Assembly: GCA_001577025.1 (NCBI GenBank)
Contig: LSCF01000002.1
Location: forward strand, 19,229 to 83,228
Direction of reading: 5' to 3'
Length of the DNA stretch: 64,000 nt
Source: Fidelibacterota bacterium TCS55
GTDB taxonomy: Bacteria; Fidelibacterota; Marinisomatia; Marinisomatales; TCS55
Part shown: one piece after another, positions 54,220 through 63,758 of the stretch
Position numbering within the stretch: position 1 is the stretch's first letter
Layout: each line of letters opens with the position of its first letter
The notes under the pieces: generated by a model
What the model saw: only the letters and a program-made list of their open reading frames with translations
The model's database searches: none
What the model was told of the DNA's origin: nothing
Translations under genes and position numbers: made by a program

Positions 54220-56019
54220 TTATTTGAGTAGGATCATTTTTCTCATTTGAATATCTTTTTCAGTCTTTAATTGATAGATATATACACCGCCACTAACCAA
54301 TTCATCATTTTCATTTTTTCCATCCCACTTAAATACAAAAGTACCTGGTGGCTTTTGACCTGAATAAAGCGTTTTAACCTTTACACCAAGTATATTATAA
54401 ACACTAAGATCAACATTACTCGCATAGGGTATTTCGAATTTTATTTGAGTCTGAGGATTAAATGGGTTCGGGTAGTTTGGATGCAAAACAAAGGACTTAG
54501 GAATTCCAATTGATTCAGTATTTAGGTTACCCTCTTTTTTAACCAATAATTGTCGCGTTCCAGTAATTTGGACAGAATCATTCGAACTATAAGCATAAAT
54601 ATCGAATTTATAGTTCAGGCGATTAATCGTAAAAAAGTTACTGGGCCAAATCCCTATCAATTCTGCATATGTAAATTCCCTCGATGTACTAGAAATAGAT
54701 TCACCTTTAATCCCTATAGCTGAAGAAGGAGGATGGGTTACTATAAGCTTATAGGTAACTACATCACCGTCCGGGTCAGTACTTTCATCCCAAGCAATTT
54801 TAAACTTATCACCACCATTTGAATTTGTTACAGAAATACTATCATATTCTGATGTTGGGTCCGTCCAAGCAAATGCACCAGGGGGATCAGGTATAGGTGT
54901 TACGGTTAATTTAAATGTCGTTGTATCCTTTGCAACTCCATCTGAAGCGTAAACTGAAATATTAGCTACACCATTCCAATTGGCATTGGGTGTTAAAGTT
55001 AATTTTGTTGAAGATATTGTAGTTGTTACTGCATTCGTATCAGATTCTGCAGAATAGGTTATCGGATCATTATCCGGGTCTGTTGCACTGAGCGTTACAT
55101 CAGTAGTTCCATCTTCATCAATCGTTACATCTGATATAGCAGTTAATACCGGTGCCTGGGACGTGGGCATAGTACGTCTACTTATCATCTCTGCTTGTAC
55201 TACTTCTAGGGTAGTTTTATTCTGAACGAAGGCAACCAGGTTCATATTTTTTTTATCCCAAACCGTCGTATTCCAATCACTAATTAAACCCAAATCTCTT
55301 CCATGAGCCTCGTTGGGATAGTCACTCTTCATTGTCCAGGTATCGGTCCACTCTATTGCTTCGTCTTTTTTCAATGTTATTGCTTTGCCTAGTCCGCCTG
55401 GCCCGGTATCCCCAATAAATCCAAGGAAAACCTGATCATGATGGGTCTCGCCATTAGCACCTGCATAAGTGACAGAGTCTATGGTTGCCATAACAAATAG
55501 GTAAAGTGGATCAGAAGAAAGGTCAGTTCCGCTGGTTATTGTCACTTTTATATTAACTGTTAAATCATCGAAGCTACTTCCGTCTAATGAAATTTTTACA
55601 GGTGTTGTTTCTGCTTGTGTCGTTTTAACCTCATCTAAATAATTACTTGTTTGTTGCCCATCTATAAAAACTGCGGGAACTCCTGAAATCTTATACCATT
55701 CCTGATTTACCTCTCCATTAATTCGAACGCATGTAAAATCAGTATCACAAGTCTTACCACCAATAGTAGCATACATTGGATCACCGTAACCTGGATTATA
55801 GGTATGATAACGAACAACCACCATATCATCAACTATATCCTTACCAAAATAGTCAGCATGAGATGGATCTTGATATCTATCAAGTAATACAGTTACTTGT
55901 GGACAATAGGGACATTGTGTCGAACCCATATATTCAACCAAAGCCTTTTTCTTCTCATCAGCAATTAAAAATGAAAATGTTAATAAAGACAATACAACCG
56001 AACGAATAACAAGCTTCAT
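54220..56019 (-). CDS. Omp28-like exported thioredoxin-fold protein with Ig-like domain and T9SS-type tail
   Basis: A 599-aa exported protein. A TTG at 56034 opens the frame, but the ATG at 56019, preceded by GAAAGG seven bases ahead, is the better start. Signal peptide to about A20. Residues 27-280 match the Omp28-like group: GSTQCPYCPQ with a CxxC pair, SGVPAVFIDG, and a beta-rich half with HHDQVFLGFIGDTG and NLVAFVQNKTTLEVVQ. Residues about 289-376 are one Ig-like unit (DEDGTTDV...TVTP). A 90-residue sorting tail begins HPNYPNPFNPQT and ends IQMRKMILLK. Probably a cell-surface redox-active or adhesive protein; cofactor unknown. Confidence 0.85.
   Translation of the reverse strand: MKLVIRSVVLSLLTFSFLIADEKKKALVEYMGSTQCPYCPQVTVLLDRYQDPSHADYFGKDIVDDMVVVRYHTYNPGYGDPMYATIGGKTCDTDFTCVRINGEVNQEWYKISGVPAVFIDGQQTSNYLDEVKTTQAETTPVKISLDGSSFDDLTVNIKVTITSGTDLSSDPLYLFVMATIDSVTYAGANGETHHDQVFLGFIGDTGPGGLGKAITLKKDEAIEWTDTWTMKSDYPNEAHGRDLGLISDWNTTVWDKKNMNLVAFVQNKTTLEVVQAEMISRRTMPTSQAPVLTAISDVTIDEDGTTDVTLSATDPDNDPITYSAESDTNAVTTTISSTKLTLTPNANWNGVANISVYASDGVAKDTTTFKLTVTPIPDPPGAFAWTDPTSEYDSISVTNSNGGDKFKIAWDESTDPDGDVVTYKLIVTHPPSSAIGIKGESISSTSREFTYAELIGIWPSNFFTINRLNYKFDIYAYSSNDSVQITGTRQLLVKKEGNLNTESIGIPKSFVLHPNYPNPFNPQTQIKFEIPYASNVDLSVYNILGVKVKTLYSGQKPPGTFVFKWDGKNENDELVSGGVYIYQLKTEKDIQMRKMILLK
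54893..55155 (-). repeat. Ig-like coding repeat shared with the neighbouring exoprotein gene
   Basis: One copy of the domain described at 50595-51112. DNA similarity is visible by eye, including GTTGAAGATATTG and TCTGCAGAATAGGT on the plus strand in both genes. A duplication or gene conversion between the two loci is likely. Confidence 0.7.
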
Positions 56020-56092
56020 AAAATGACCTTTCAATAATATTGATGCAAATTTAGTTAGAATAGGACAAAGAAGGGTAATTTATTTACCTTCC

Positions 56093-57784
56093 CTAAAAAG
56101 TATAAACTAGAGTTATTTTTTGTCCATCCTCAAAAGGCTGTTTATAACGACAAACACCGTTACTGCAAACCAAACCTCCCTTTAGAGAACCATTAAAATA
56201 GGTAATTAAGATATTTTGCTTAACTCTGTATAATATTTCCCAATAGGACCACTGTTCTGGTTTAAAAGATTTTTCGTCTACCGATGTATTATCTTGAAGA
56301 TATGTTATTGACCATTTAGGTGAGCTTGCAATTCCTAAACTAAAAACATTATTATATCGCCAAGGCCTAAACACAACTGACATAAAAGAATCTCCATCAT
56401 TCGTCTCACGTAAAGAACCTTGCTTTAACTCTTGGTATTCGTACTTAAACTCAAAGCTATATTTATTATTTATTGCATAAGTAAGACTCAAAGGTATGGC
56501 TTGAGATTTTAAAAATTCATGGACACGAAAATAGCCATTACTACGATTTTGATTTACGAATAAATATTGTACATCATCAATAGTCCCCCACCCAATATCA
56601 TAAAATAATTTGTGATTAAATAAATTACCTTCAAAATTGATGAATAACTCATCGTAAGGAATTGCAAAAGTATTTGAACTAGGCATATAGGCGATTTCTT
56701 CTTCGGTTTCCCATTCATAGTCATCATTTTGTATCCAGGATTGATGTTGGCTCGCTTTTGCTATATTAACTGAAGCGGTATGATTAATTCCAATTGGCCC
56801 AGACAGTTTTATCTGGTAGCCAACCTCATCATTAATGTTGGCTTGCCTTGCAATACGACCATTCAAGATAGTTGTGTGTTCATAATACCCCGGAGGTGGA
56901 TTAATGAAGTCCGCGTGATAGCCAAACTGGTTAACAAAATTATCTTTTTCTAAAGGAGATAATTTCAAAAAATTATAGTTTTTATACTCTACCAATAATG
57001 ACCAGTCACCCAATGGCACCAATAGGTTTGAATAAAATCCAGATCCATCTTCCTTATATTTTGTAGTGGTCTCCTCACTAGATTTATTTAATAATTCAAT
57101 GAATAAAGAGGCGCGACTAAAATAAAATGAGGCATATGCTCCAAGCATAGTATGCTTTATTTCCTTTTCACTTACAGTGCCAAAACGATCAAATGAGTCA
57201 TGTTTCTCATTGGTTTGGATCAAATTAATTCCAACCATCCCACTTTCAAAATTATACTCAAGATTAGAGCCTAATAGATCATGTTCGGTATCAAAGTTTG
57301 GCACTCTTTCATCATAGTCATCAACAAAATTTGTACTTTTCCATGTATGAGTTTTTCCTTTTAATAATGTCCACTTTAGAAAATCATTTTCGTATACGAA
57401 CGATAATCCTCTAACTCCCGTATCCAGGTCTATTGCTTGATCATCGGTTTGGTTGAGTGCCATTCCCATACCCCAAAACTCATAAATATCCCCAACTTTG
57501 GCAGTTATTTTCCCAAATGAATATTCAAACCGTAATTTCCGTAATTCTTTTAGAGAACGTCCTAATTCAGGTGGATCACTAAATTCAAATTGTGTCCATA
57601 CTTGAACGGATCGATCAGAACGACTATAATCAATATTAACATCAAACAGATGCTCATTAAAGCCAAGATCGTTATCACTATCCGCATAACGACTATTTAA
57701 TAAGCCAGAATAGGAGAGTTGAGCCTCTAAAAAACAAGGAGCAAAAACAATAATTATGATAACGCTAATAAATCTTTGTTTCAT
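56093..57784 (-). CDS. Outer-membrane beta-barrel protein of unknown function (DUF6029-like)
   Basis: A 563-aa exported protein (signal to about Q22). Almost the whole length alternates aromatic and polar residues as in large barrels, for example GMVGINLIQTNEK, HTMLGAYASFYFSRASLFIELLN, WSLLVEYKNYNFL and the ending KITLVYTF with terminal Phe. The first 120 residues (ANLNSRYADSDNDLGFNEHLFD-type start, KVGDIYEFWGMGMALN) resemble DUF6029 barrels, which are often found near T9SS cargo genes. No transporter signature. It could anchor the two exoproteins downstream, but that is speculation from order. Confidence 0.7.
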   Translation of the reverse strand: MKQRFISVIIIIVFAPCFLEAQLSYSGLLNSRYADSDNDLGFNEHLFDVNIDYSRSDRSVQVWTQFEFSDPPELGRSLKELRKLRFEYSFGKITAKVGDIYEFWGMGMALNQTDDQAIDLDTGVRGLSFVYENDFLKWTLLKGKTHTWKSTNFVDDYDERVPNFDTEHDLLGSNLEYNFESGMVGINLIQTNEKHDSFDRFGTVSEKEIKHTMLGAYASFYFSRASLFIELLNKSSEETTTKYKEDGSGFYSNLLVPLGDWSLLVEYKNYNFLKLSPLEKDNFVNQFGYHADFINPPPGYYEHTTILNGRIARQANINDEVGYQIKLSGPIGINHTASVNIAKASQHQSWIQNDDYEWETEEEIAYMPSSNTFAIPYDELFINFEGNLFNHKLFYDIGWGTIDDVQYLFVNQNRSNGYFRVHEFLKSQAIPLSLTYAINNKYSFEFKYEYQELKQGSLRETNDGDSFMSVVFRPWRYNNVFSLGIASSPKWSITYLQDNTSVDEKSFKPEQWSYWEILYRVKQNILITYFNGSLKGGLVCSNGVCRYKQPFEDGQKITLVYTF

Positions 57785-57904
57785 TTATTTTTCATTTTAA
57801 TAATCAAAATACCATTCATTTAAGAAATACTATTAACGTTCTAAATCTAATTCTAACTTATTCAAAACAATAGTGCGGGCAAACTAGACTTAAATATAGA
57901 ACTT

Positions 57905-59734
57905 TCAAATAATACTCTTTCTTACTTTATCAATTATAGATATTGCAGTTTCTTTTCTAATCCCTAATTCTTTTTGAAGTGTATCAGGTTTTAATTTGCC
58001 AATCGTTTTTATGTCTTTATATGCAGTAAGTAACTTTTTCACACGTTTATCACCCATTCCTTTTATTTCATGAAAAATGGACTTGGTCACCGAATCATTT
58101 CTTTTCTGTTTTTGAAAGGTGATGGCAAAACGATGAGCTTCATCACGAATGCGCCTGAGTAAAATTAATCCAGGAGATTGCTTGGGTATCGATTGAGCAT
58201 CAGTCTGCCCTGGCACGAAAACTTCTTCCAACCGTTTAGCTATACCAACGATTGGTACATAATCCAAACCCAACTCTCTTAACGCCGAAACAGCCATGCT
58301 GAGCTGCCCCTTGCCCCCATCAATCAAAATGAGGTCAGGAATTCCTATGCCCTCTTCTTTTACTCTTTTATAACGCCGAAATACAATTTCCCGCATGGAT
58401 GCAAAATCGTCAATTCCCTCCACCGTCTTTACTTTGAATTTTCGATATTCCGATTTTCTTGGCTTCCCATCTACGAAACACACCATAGATGCTACCGTAT
58501 TCGTACCGCCCAAATGGGATATATCAAATGCTTCAATTCGTCGGGGTGGGACTTTCATTTGTAAATCTTCTTGAAGTTGATTCACCATTTTTGGCACCAA
58601 TTCTCGCCGTTTCTTTCGGTTTATCATCCATTCACCCAAAAGCAATTTTGCATTCTGAAAGGCCAATCGAACTTCTTTGGCCCGCTCCCCTCTTTGAGGT
58701 ACATGAAAATGGATGGCTCCATTCCGCTTCTTTTTCAGCCACTCGATTAGTTGGGTCTTGTTCGCAGGTTCATTGGGCAGGGATATTTCCTTCGGAATAA
58801 AATCTGATTCCAGATAAAACCGTGTAATAATGGTTTCCAGCATCACTTCATCCGATTCATCCAAATTTCTTAAGGACAATTTTTCTCTGCTGGTGATTCG
58901 GCCATTACGAATACGGACTATGACGGCCACACCGTAATCTTCTTCTTTCGCCAAAGCAAATACATCTCGATCTTCAAAATCTGATGTCACTTTTCGCTGG
59001 CGATCTTTGAATCGACTGATGGCCTGGAGTTGATCCCGATACATCCCCGCATCCTCAAATCGCATATTTTTCGAAGATGTTTCCATTTGCCCTTGAATAT
59101 AGACTTCCGTTTCCTTCGTTCGCCCTTGCAAAAACTGTATTACCTGTTTAATCATTTCATTGTAGTCTGACTCTGAAACCATCCCCTCACAAGGTCCCTG
59201 ACATTTCTTGATGTGATAATCCAAACAAACGCTCACTTTTTTTGCTGTAATAGATGCATCATCAATGAAGTAGTCGCAACTGCGAACTGGAAATATTTTA
59301 TAAACCGCTTTAAGAGAACGACGCAAGTGACGCACATCTGTATAAGGGCCAAAATATTTTGATCCATCCTTTACAATTGTTCGAGTTATAAAGACTCTCG
59401 GGTATGGCTCTTTTGTTATACGGATATAGGGAAAAGATTTATCATCCTTTAAATTTACATTATAGTGAGGTTGATGCTGTTTAATGAGATTCGCTTCTGT
59501 GAGAAGTGCTTCCACTTCAGATCCCACTACAATCCATTCCACATCCGCAACCCGTTTAATCATAGATATATTTTTTGCAGATTGATGTTTACTTTGTTGA
59601 AAATAAGAACGAACCCTATTCCGCAAATGTTTCGCCTTCCCAATATAAATTATTTCCCCGTTGCCATCCTTGAAGAAGTACACCCCTGGCTTAGTCGGGA
59701 CTTGCTGAATCCTGTTTTTATTGATTTGATCCAT
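57905..59734 (-). CDS. uvrC: Excinuclease ABC subunit C
   Basis: A 609-aa nucleotide-excision nuclease. The N-terminal GIY-YIG nuclease is KPGVYFFKD...IIYIGKAK (15-35), making the 3' cut. A UVR motif for UvrB binding is around MRFEDAGMYRDQLQAI. The C-terminal RNase H-like 5' nuclease contains IEAFDISHLGGTNTV and DLILIDGGKGQL. A HhH end (IKGMGDKRVKKLLTAY) binds DNA. All parts are present at standard length. It is divergent from the lipoprotein gene to its right. This is the second GIY-YIG protein in the window. Confidence 0.97.
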   Translation of the reverse strand: MDQINKNRIQQVPTKPGVYFFKDGNGEIIYIGKAKHLRNRVRSYFQQSKHQSAKNISMIKRVADVEWIVVGSEVEALLTEANLIKQHQPHYNVNLKDDKSFPYIRITKEPYPRVFITRTIVKDGSKYFGPYTDVRHLRRSLKAVYKIFPVRSCDYFIDDASITAKKVSVCLDYHIKKCQGPCEGMVSESDYNEMIKQVIQFLQGRTKETEVYIQGQMETSSKNMRFEDAGMYRDQLQAISRFKDRQRKVTSDFEDRDVFALAKEEDYGVAVIVRIRNGRITSREKLSLRNLDESDEVMLETIITRFYLESDFIPKEISLPNEPANKTQLIEWLKKKRNGAIHFHVPQRGERAKEVRLAFQNAKLLLGEWMINRKKRRELVPKMVNQLQEDLQMKVPPRRIEAFDISHLGGTNTVASMVCFVDGKPRKSEYRKFKVKTVEGIDDFASMREIVFRRYKRVKEEGIGIPDLILIDGGKGQLSMAVSALRELGLDYVPIVGIAKRLEEVFVPGQTDAQSIPKQSPGLILLRRIRDEAHRFAITFQKQKRNDSVTKSIFHEIKGMGDKRVKKLLTAYKDIKTIGKLKPDTLQKELGIRKETAISIIDKVRKSII

Positions 59735-59766
59735 GAGAATAATTAGTATCCGTGTAGAATTTATTC

Positions 59767-60546
59767 ATGAATCATCAACTAATTAAACCATTCGCCTATC
59801 TTTTCTACCTTTTTTTATTTTTTCAAATAGGTTCTGGGTGCACCAGTACTAAAACCCATAAACCAATGGATGATTTCGCTCCTGATTCCATTGCAAATTT
59901 ATTGGTTGAAGTTGAAAATGGTACCATATTTGAATATTACGAGGATGGCCTGTATGAGGTGCGAAATAGTATGGGAGAAAGGATAGGTAGTGGACCATAC
60001 AAATATGAAAAAATAGATGGTATAAATGCAAAAATTGAATACAGTGATTTGAGAAGGATTACCATTAATTTCCATAATTCAAATTTTGGTTATTATAAAT
60101 GGAATACACCACCATACAGTTCCGGGCGTTTTGAAATTATAAGCCATAAACAAAAGGGCCCTAATTCATTTGAGGAGGCATTGAATTATGTATTCGACAT
60201 TGGTAAAAGGAGCAAAAAGAATCTTTCACCCCAATCATTACCGCTAGGCGTTTATCGATTCTTTATTCAAACGCAGGAAAGACCATCAAAGAAGGGTATC
60301 CTGTTTTTCATTACTATTAATGAGAATGGTAAATATAATTTTGAGAAACAACATGAAAACCCTTCTCCACCCCATACAAGTCATTATAGTTATTCAAAAA
60401 CAGGTGCCCAAAAAGCAGAACTCATTTTAGATGGATTTGATAAAGAGACATTTTATCTCACATACCAAAATACGGATGCAGGAATATTTATGAAAAAATC
60501 CGCATCCAGCGATCGTATATATGAAGGAATTTTTCTTAAAGATTAG
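59767..60546 (+). CDS. Lipoprotein of unknown function
   Basis: A 259-aa predicted lipoprotein: hydrophobic stretch ending GSGC (about Cys25). The mature part has many short strands, with EYYEDGLYEVRNSMGERIGSG suggesting MORN- or toast-rack-like beta hairpins, then a region of PSKKGILFFITINENGKYNF and YKPSPPH-like linker. No family was recognised with confidence. It is transcribed divergently from uvrC and lies 24 bp before the beta-helix gene, so it may be co-expressed with the cytochrome cluster. Confidence 0.6.
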   Translation: MNHQLIKPFAYLFYLFLFFQIGSGCTSTKTHKPMDDFAPDSIANLLVEVENGTIFEYYEDGLYEVRNSMGERIGSGPYKYEKIDGINAKIEYSDLRRITINFHNSNFGYYKWNTPPYSSGRFEIISHKQKGPNSFEEALNYVFDIGKRSKKNLSPQSLPLGVYRFFIQTQERPSKKGILFFITINENGKYNFEKQHENPSPPHTSHYSYSKTGAQKAELILDGFDKETFYLTYQNTDAGIFMKKSASSDRIYEGIFLKD

Positions 60547-60570
60547 TCGAATATTTTATATTTTCTATCA

Positions 60571-61853
60571 ATGAATAGTACATTTAAAATACCCCTTAAG
60601 GCCATCTTCTTCCTCTCAATCCTTTATTCAAATAATATTGAAAAAGAACTCCAAACTCAATTTATTCTGGCTGAACCTGGAGATACTATTTTTATACCGG
60701 AGGGCATCCATTCTATTAAAGGCACCCTTTCAATAGAGGGGAAACGAAACCTCGTGATTAGGGGCTTTGGAACTGATCTTTCAATTCTTTCCTTCGTTGA
60801 TCAGGATGAAGGAGCGCAAGGTATCAGTATCACCAATTCAGAGAATATTATTCTTGAAGATTTTAAAGTAGAAGATTCAAAAGGTGATGCCATTAAAGCG
60901 CAATATGTGGACCGCATTGTATTTCGTGGGGTCACAGTTGAATGGACAGGTGGCCCTAATCCAAATAATGGCGCATATGGACTATACCCTGTCCAGTGCA
61001 GAAATGTACTCATTGAATTTTCAGTAGCAATTGGCGCTTCTGATGCAGGCATCTATGTAGGACAATCAAATCATATTGTGGTGCGGTACAATATTGCATA
61101 TGATAATGTGGCCGGGATCGAGCCTCCGATGCAGGCATCTATGTGGGACAATCAAAAAACATTGTGGTCCGCAATTCAAAAGCCTACCATAATGTGGCAG
61201 GGATTGAAATTGAAAATTCGATAAATGCGGAAGTTTATGATAACCATACCTACAACAACACTGGTGGCATCCTCGTGTTTGACCTGCCAGACCTCGTCCA
61301 GAAAAAGGGCGAGAATGTCCATATATTTCGCAATCTTATAGAAAACAATAATTTAGATAATTTTGCCCCGCCAGGAAATATCGTGGGTAAGGTCCTCCCC
61401 GGAACAGGCGTCATGATTCTCGCTGCTCAAAACGTACATATCTATGAAAATATTATCCGAAATAATAAAAGTGTGGGGACGGGCATTGTGAGCTATTTCA
61501 TTACAGAAGAAGCCATGACCGACAACCTTTACAACCCATTCACTTCCGATATTCATATCTATAACAATTTCTATGAACGACCGGCTGGCCTTCCCACTTT
61601 GGATTTTGAAATTGGACAGCTTTTGGCCATCAAGTACGGACGGAATACACCGGATATCATTTATGACGGTATGCAGGATCCTGATGTCGTGTCGGGATTG
61701 TGTATTCAAAATAACAGTCGGGCCGACTTCACTAATTTGGATATTGAACACAATTTTGAAAAATGGTATTCCCCATTCATATCCAATTTTTCAGAGGATG
61801 CGACAAACCATCGCTGCCCCACACCCCATTTGGCCACATCCCTCCCCGATTGA
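60571..61853 (+). pseudogene. Parallel beta-helix repeat protein, broken by a frameshift at about 61122
   Basis: Two overlapping frames, 60571-61224 (217 codons) and 61143-61853 (236 codons), encode the N- and C-terminal parts of one parallel beta-helix protein of the TIGR03805 kind. The first has a signal-like start and RGFGTDLSILSF, ILEDFKVEDSKGDAIKAQ, and GAYGLYPVQCRNVLIE. The second continues VVRNSKAYHNVAGIEIENSINAEVYDN and NTGGILVFDLPDL. At the break an 86-nt offset duplicates one helix coil, so the frame changes by one base. The intact gene would encode about 420 aa. The following diheme cytochrome gene is its usual partner. It may be a true pseudogene or an assembly artefact. Confidence 0.75.
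61036..61208 (+). repeat. Tandem near-duplicate of one beta-helix coil
   Basis: Unit 1 (61036-61122) and unit 2 (61122-61208) encode the same coil, GIYVGQS...NVAGIE, and match at 66 of 87 bases. Most differences are at third positions. Their 86-nt offset is not a multiple of three and causes the frameshift. Confidence 0.85.
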
Positions 61854-62890
61854 TGGATTCCTTATTAAGTAACGCGATTTCCGCTTTACTTCTATTTTCA
61901 TTTTTGTTCGGGGGAAATCCCCTGAAATACGCCAAACCTAAATTATCTGATTATGGATTTTTTATCGGAAATATGGCCGACCATAAGCCTCGTACTGGCG
62001 TCATGCCGTATGATGTTTCCGCCCAATTATTTTCGGATTATGCACTGAAGTCCCGATTTATTGTTTTACCAAAAGGACAGCAACTCAATTATAAGCAAGA
62101 CGGTACTTTTGATTTCCCTGAAGGGTCAATTCTCATTAAAACATTTTTCTATCCTGCAGACTTCCGGAAACCTTCAAAAGATATCAGATTAATGGAAACA
62201 CGGTTATTAATCCACACACCGGAGGGGTGGCTTGGATTTCCTTATGTTTGGGATGAAACTCAAACTGAAGCAGTATTGGAAATCGCCGGTGAACGAATGG
62301 AAGCCACTTTTATAGATAATGATGGTGGCCGTACCACCTTCAATTACAGTGTACCCAACTTTAATCAATGCAAGGGGTGTCATGTGAATGATAATCGCAT
62401 GATTCCCATTGGGCCTAAAGTGCGGTTACTCAATCATGAATTTGAATATCCGGATGGAAAGATGAATCAATTGAAAAAATGGTCCGCATTAGACATGATT
62501 AATGGGTTACCGAATTTTGCATCTCTACCCCATACACCCGATTATACAAACCCAAATGATGGTACCCTTGAAGAACGGGCACGTGCATGGATTGATATTA
62601 ACTGTGCCCACTGCCACATGAAAGGCGCGCCTGGAGAAACATCAGGATTATTTCTGAATATAGAAGAAACAGACCCTACGAGATTAGGTGTATTGAAACC
62701 GCCTGTGGCTGCTGGGCGTGGTTCAGGCGATCGCCTCCATACCCTCGTCCCGGGAAAGCCGGATGCATCCATCATGATCTATCGTATGGAATCCACCGAC
62801 CCTGGCGTTATGATGCCAGAATTAGGACGAAAACTTATTCATAAAGAAGGAATTGAACTCGTTAGAGAGTGGATAAAAAGAATGAATTAA
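61853..62890 (+). CDS. Diheme c-type cytochrome (SO2930/TIGR03806-like)
   Basis: A 345-aa exported cytochrome. The frame is open from 61763, but the ATG at 61853, overlapping the previous stop as TGATG, begins a signal-like hydrophobic segment (MDSLLSNAISALLLFSFLFGG). Two heme sites are present: CKGCH in NQCKGCHVNDNRM and CAHCH in NCAHCHMKG. Other landmarks are RTGVMPYDVSAQLFSDYALKSRF, FPEGSILIKTFFYP, and PGVMMPELGRKLIHKEG, with a Met that can ligate heme. Homologues occur beside beta-helix proteins like the one just upstream. It would transfer electrons in the periplasm; partner unknown. Confidence 0.88.
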   Translation: MDSLLSNAISALLLFSFLFGGNPLKYAKPKLSDYGFFIGNMADHKPRTGVMPYDVSAQLFSDYALKSRFIVLPKGQQLNYKQDGTFDFPEGSILIKTFFYPADFRKPSKDIRLMETRLLIHTPEGWLGFPYVWDETQTEAVLEIAGERMEATFIDNDGGRTTFNYSVPNFNQCKGCHVNDNRMIPIGPKVRLLNHEFEYPDGKMNQLKKWSALDMINGLPNFASLPHTPDYTNPNDGTLEERARAWIDINCAHCHMKGAPGETSGLFLNIEETDPTRLGVLKPPVAAGRGSGDRLHTLVPGKPDASIMIYRMESTDPGVMMPELGRKLIHKEGIELVREWIKRMN

Positions 62891-62893
62891 TTA

Positions 62894-63751
62894 TTAATCT
62901 AGTTCATCTACCTTTTTATATTTATTAAATACTTCAAAATTTGATTGGTCAAAAGACATTTCTTTGATTGATTTCAATTCCCAAGCCATGCTAAATCCGT
63001 TATCTTCATCCTTCATCTCCATGGTGTATTTCACCATTCGGCCAGGAACAGACTCAAATTCCTGCTCCGATTGGGATAACATAGATTCTGAAAAACTACG
63101 GGGATTATTCCTCCTTACGCCTCCATAAGAATCAACTAGACTTGACTCAACATCCGTAAAATATTGGAATAGTGTTGTGTCTTCTGTGAACCATTCCTCG
63201 ATTACCATCATACCTTCATCCCCTCTTTTGAACCGAGTTGATACTTTTCGTGCATTAAACCCAGAAATATTTTCCAGAGACTCTGATATAGTTCGAGAGT
63301 ATTCATTATTAGATCTTTGACTGTCTGTGTTGGAAGCCCCTTCATCTTCTTCATCATCTTCATCATCTTCTCTGCTCCTGGAACCACCGCCCATATTCAT
63401 CATTCTATTCATGGCATTTAGTTTAGGTCTACCTTCATTAGAACGGATTGTATCAAAAGATTCAGATGCAAATTCTTCATCATCTGAATTATAAACTATC
63501 CTTGTTTCGGTTTTCCCGTTCAGGATGGTCCCAACGACCTTATTTCCGCCCATGGCCACCCGTATCAGGAAACGATCAATCTCAATAGAGGATTCCTCTC
63601 GAAAAAAATCTTTTGCAGCATATTTCGTTGTTGTTGTTGTGAATTCCCCCACATAGGGTGCTTTCATATTCATGACCTCTTCCATAACCACCTGTGTTTG
63701 TGCAGAAAGATTAAATGAAAAAGTAAGTAAGATCTTCAAAGTGTATTTCAT
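62894..63751 (-). CDS. Secreted protein with acidic low-complexity insert (DUF4412-like)
   Basis: A 285-aa exported protein (signal to about AQ18). Residues about 20-110 are beta-rich with EFTTTTTKYAAKDFFREESSIEIDRF. Residues about 122-150 form an acidic, unstructured run (REDDEDDEEDEG, then SNTDSQRSNN). The C-terminal half has ISGFNARKVSTRF...EEWFTEDTTLF and MVKYTMEMKDEDNG. The general form is that of DUF4412 proteins, but the match is uncertain. It is convergent with the cytochrome gene (3 bp gap). Function unknown. Confidence 0.55.
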   Translation of the reverse strand: MKYTLKILLTFSFNLSAQTQVVMEEVMNMKAPYVGEFTTTTTKYAAKDFFREESSIEIDRFLIRVAMGGNKVVGTILNGKTETRIVYNSDDEEFASESFDTIRSNEGRPKLNAMNRMMNMGGGSRSREDDEDDEEDEGASNTDSQRSNNEYSRTISESLENISGFNARKVSTRFKRGDEGMMVIEEWFTEDTTLFQYFTDVESSLVDSYGGVRRNNPRSFSESMLSQSEQEFESVPGRMVKYTMEMKDEDNGFSMAWELKSIKEMSFDQSNFEVFNKYKKVDELD

Positions 63752-63758
63752 AATTATT

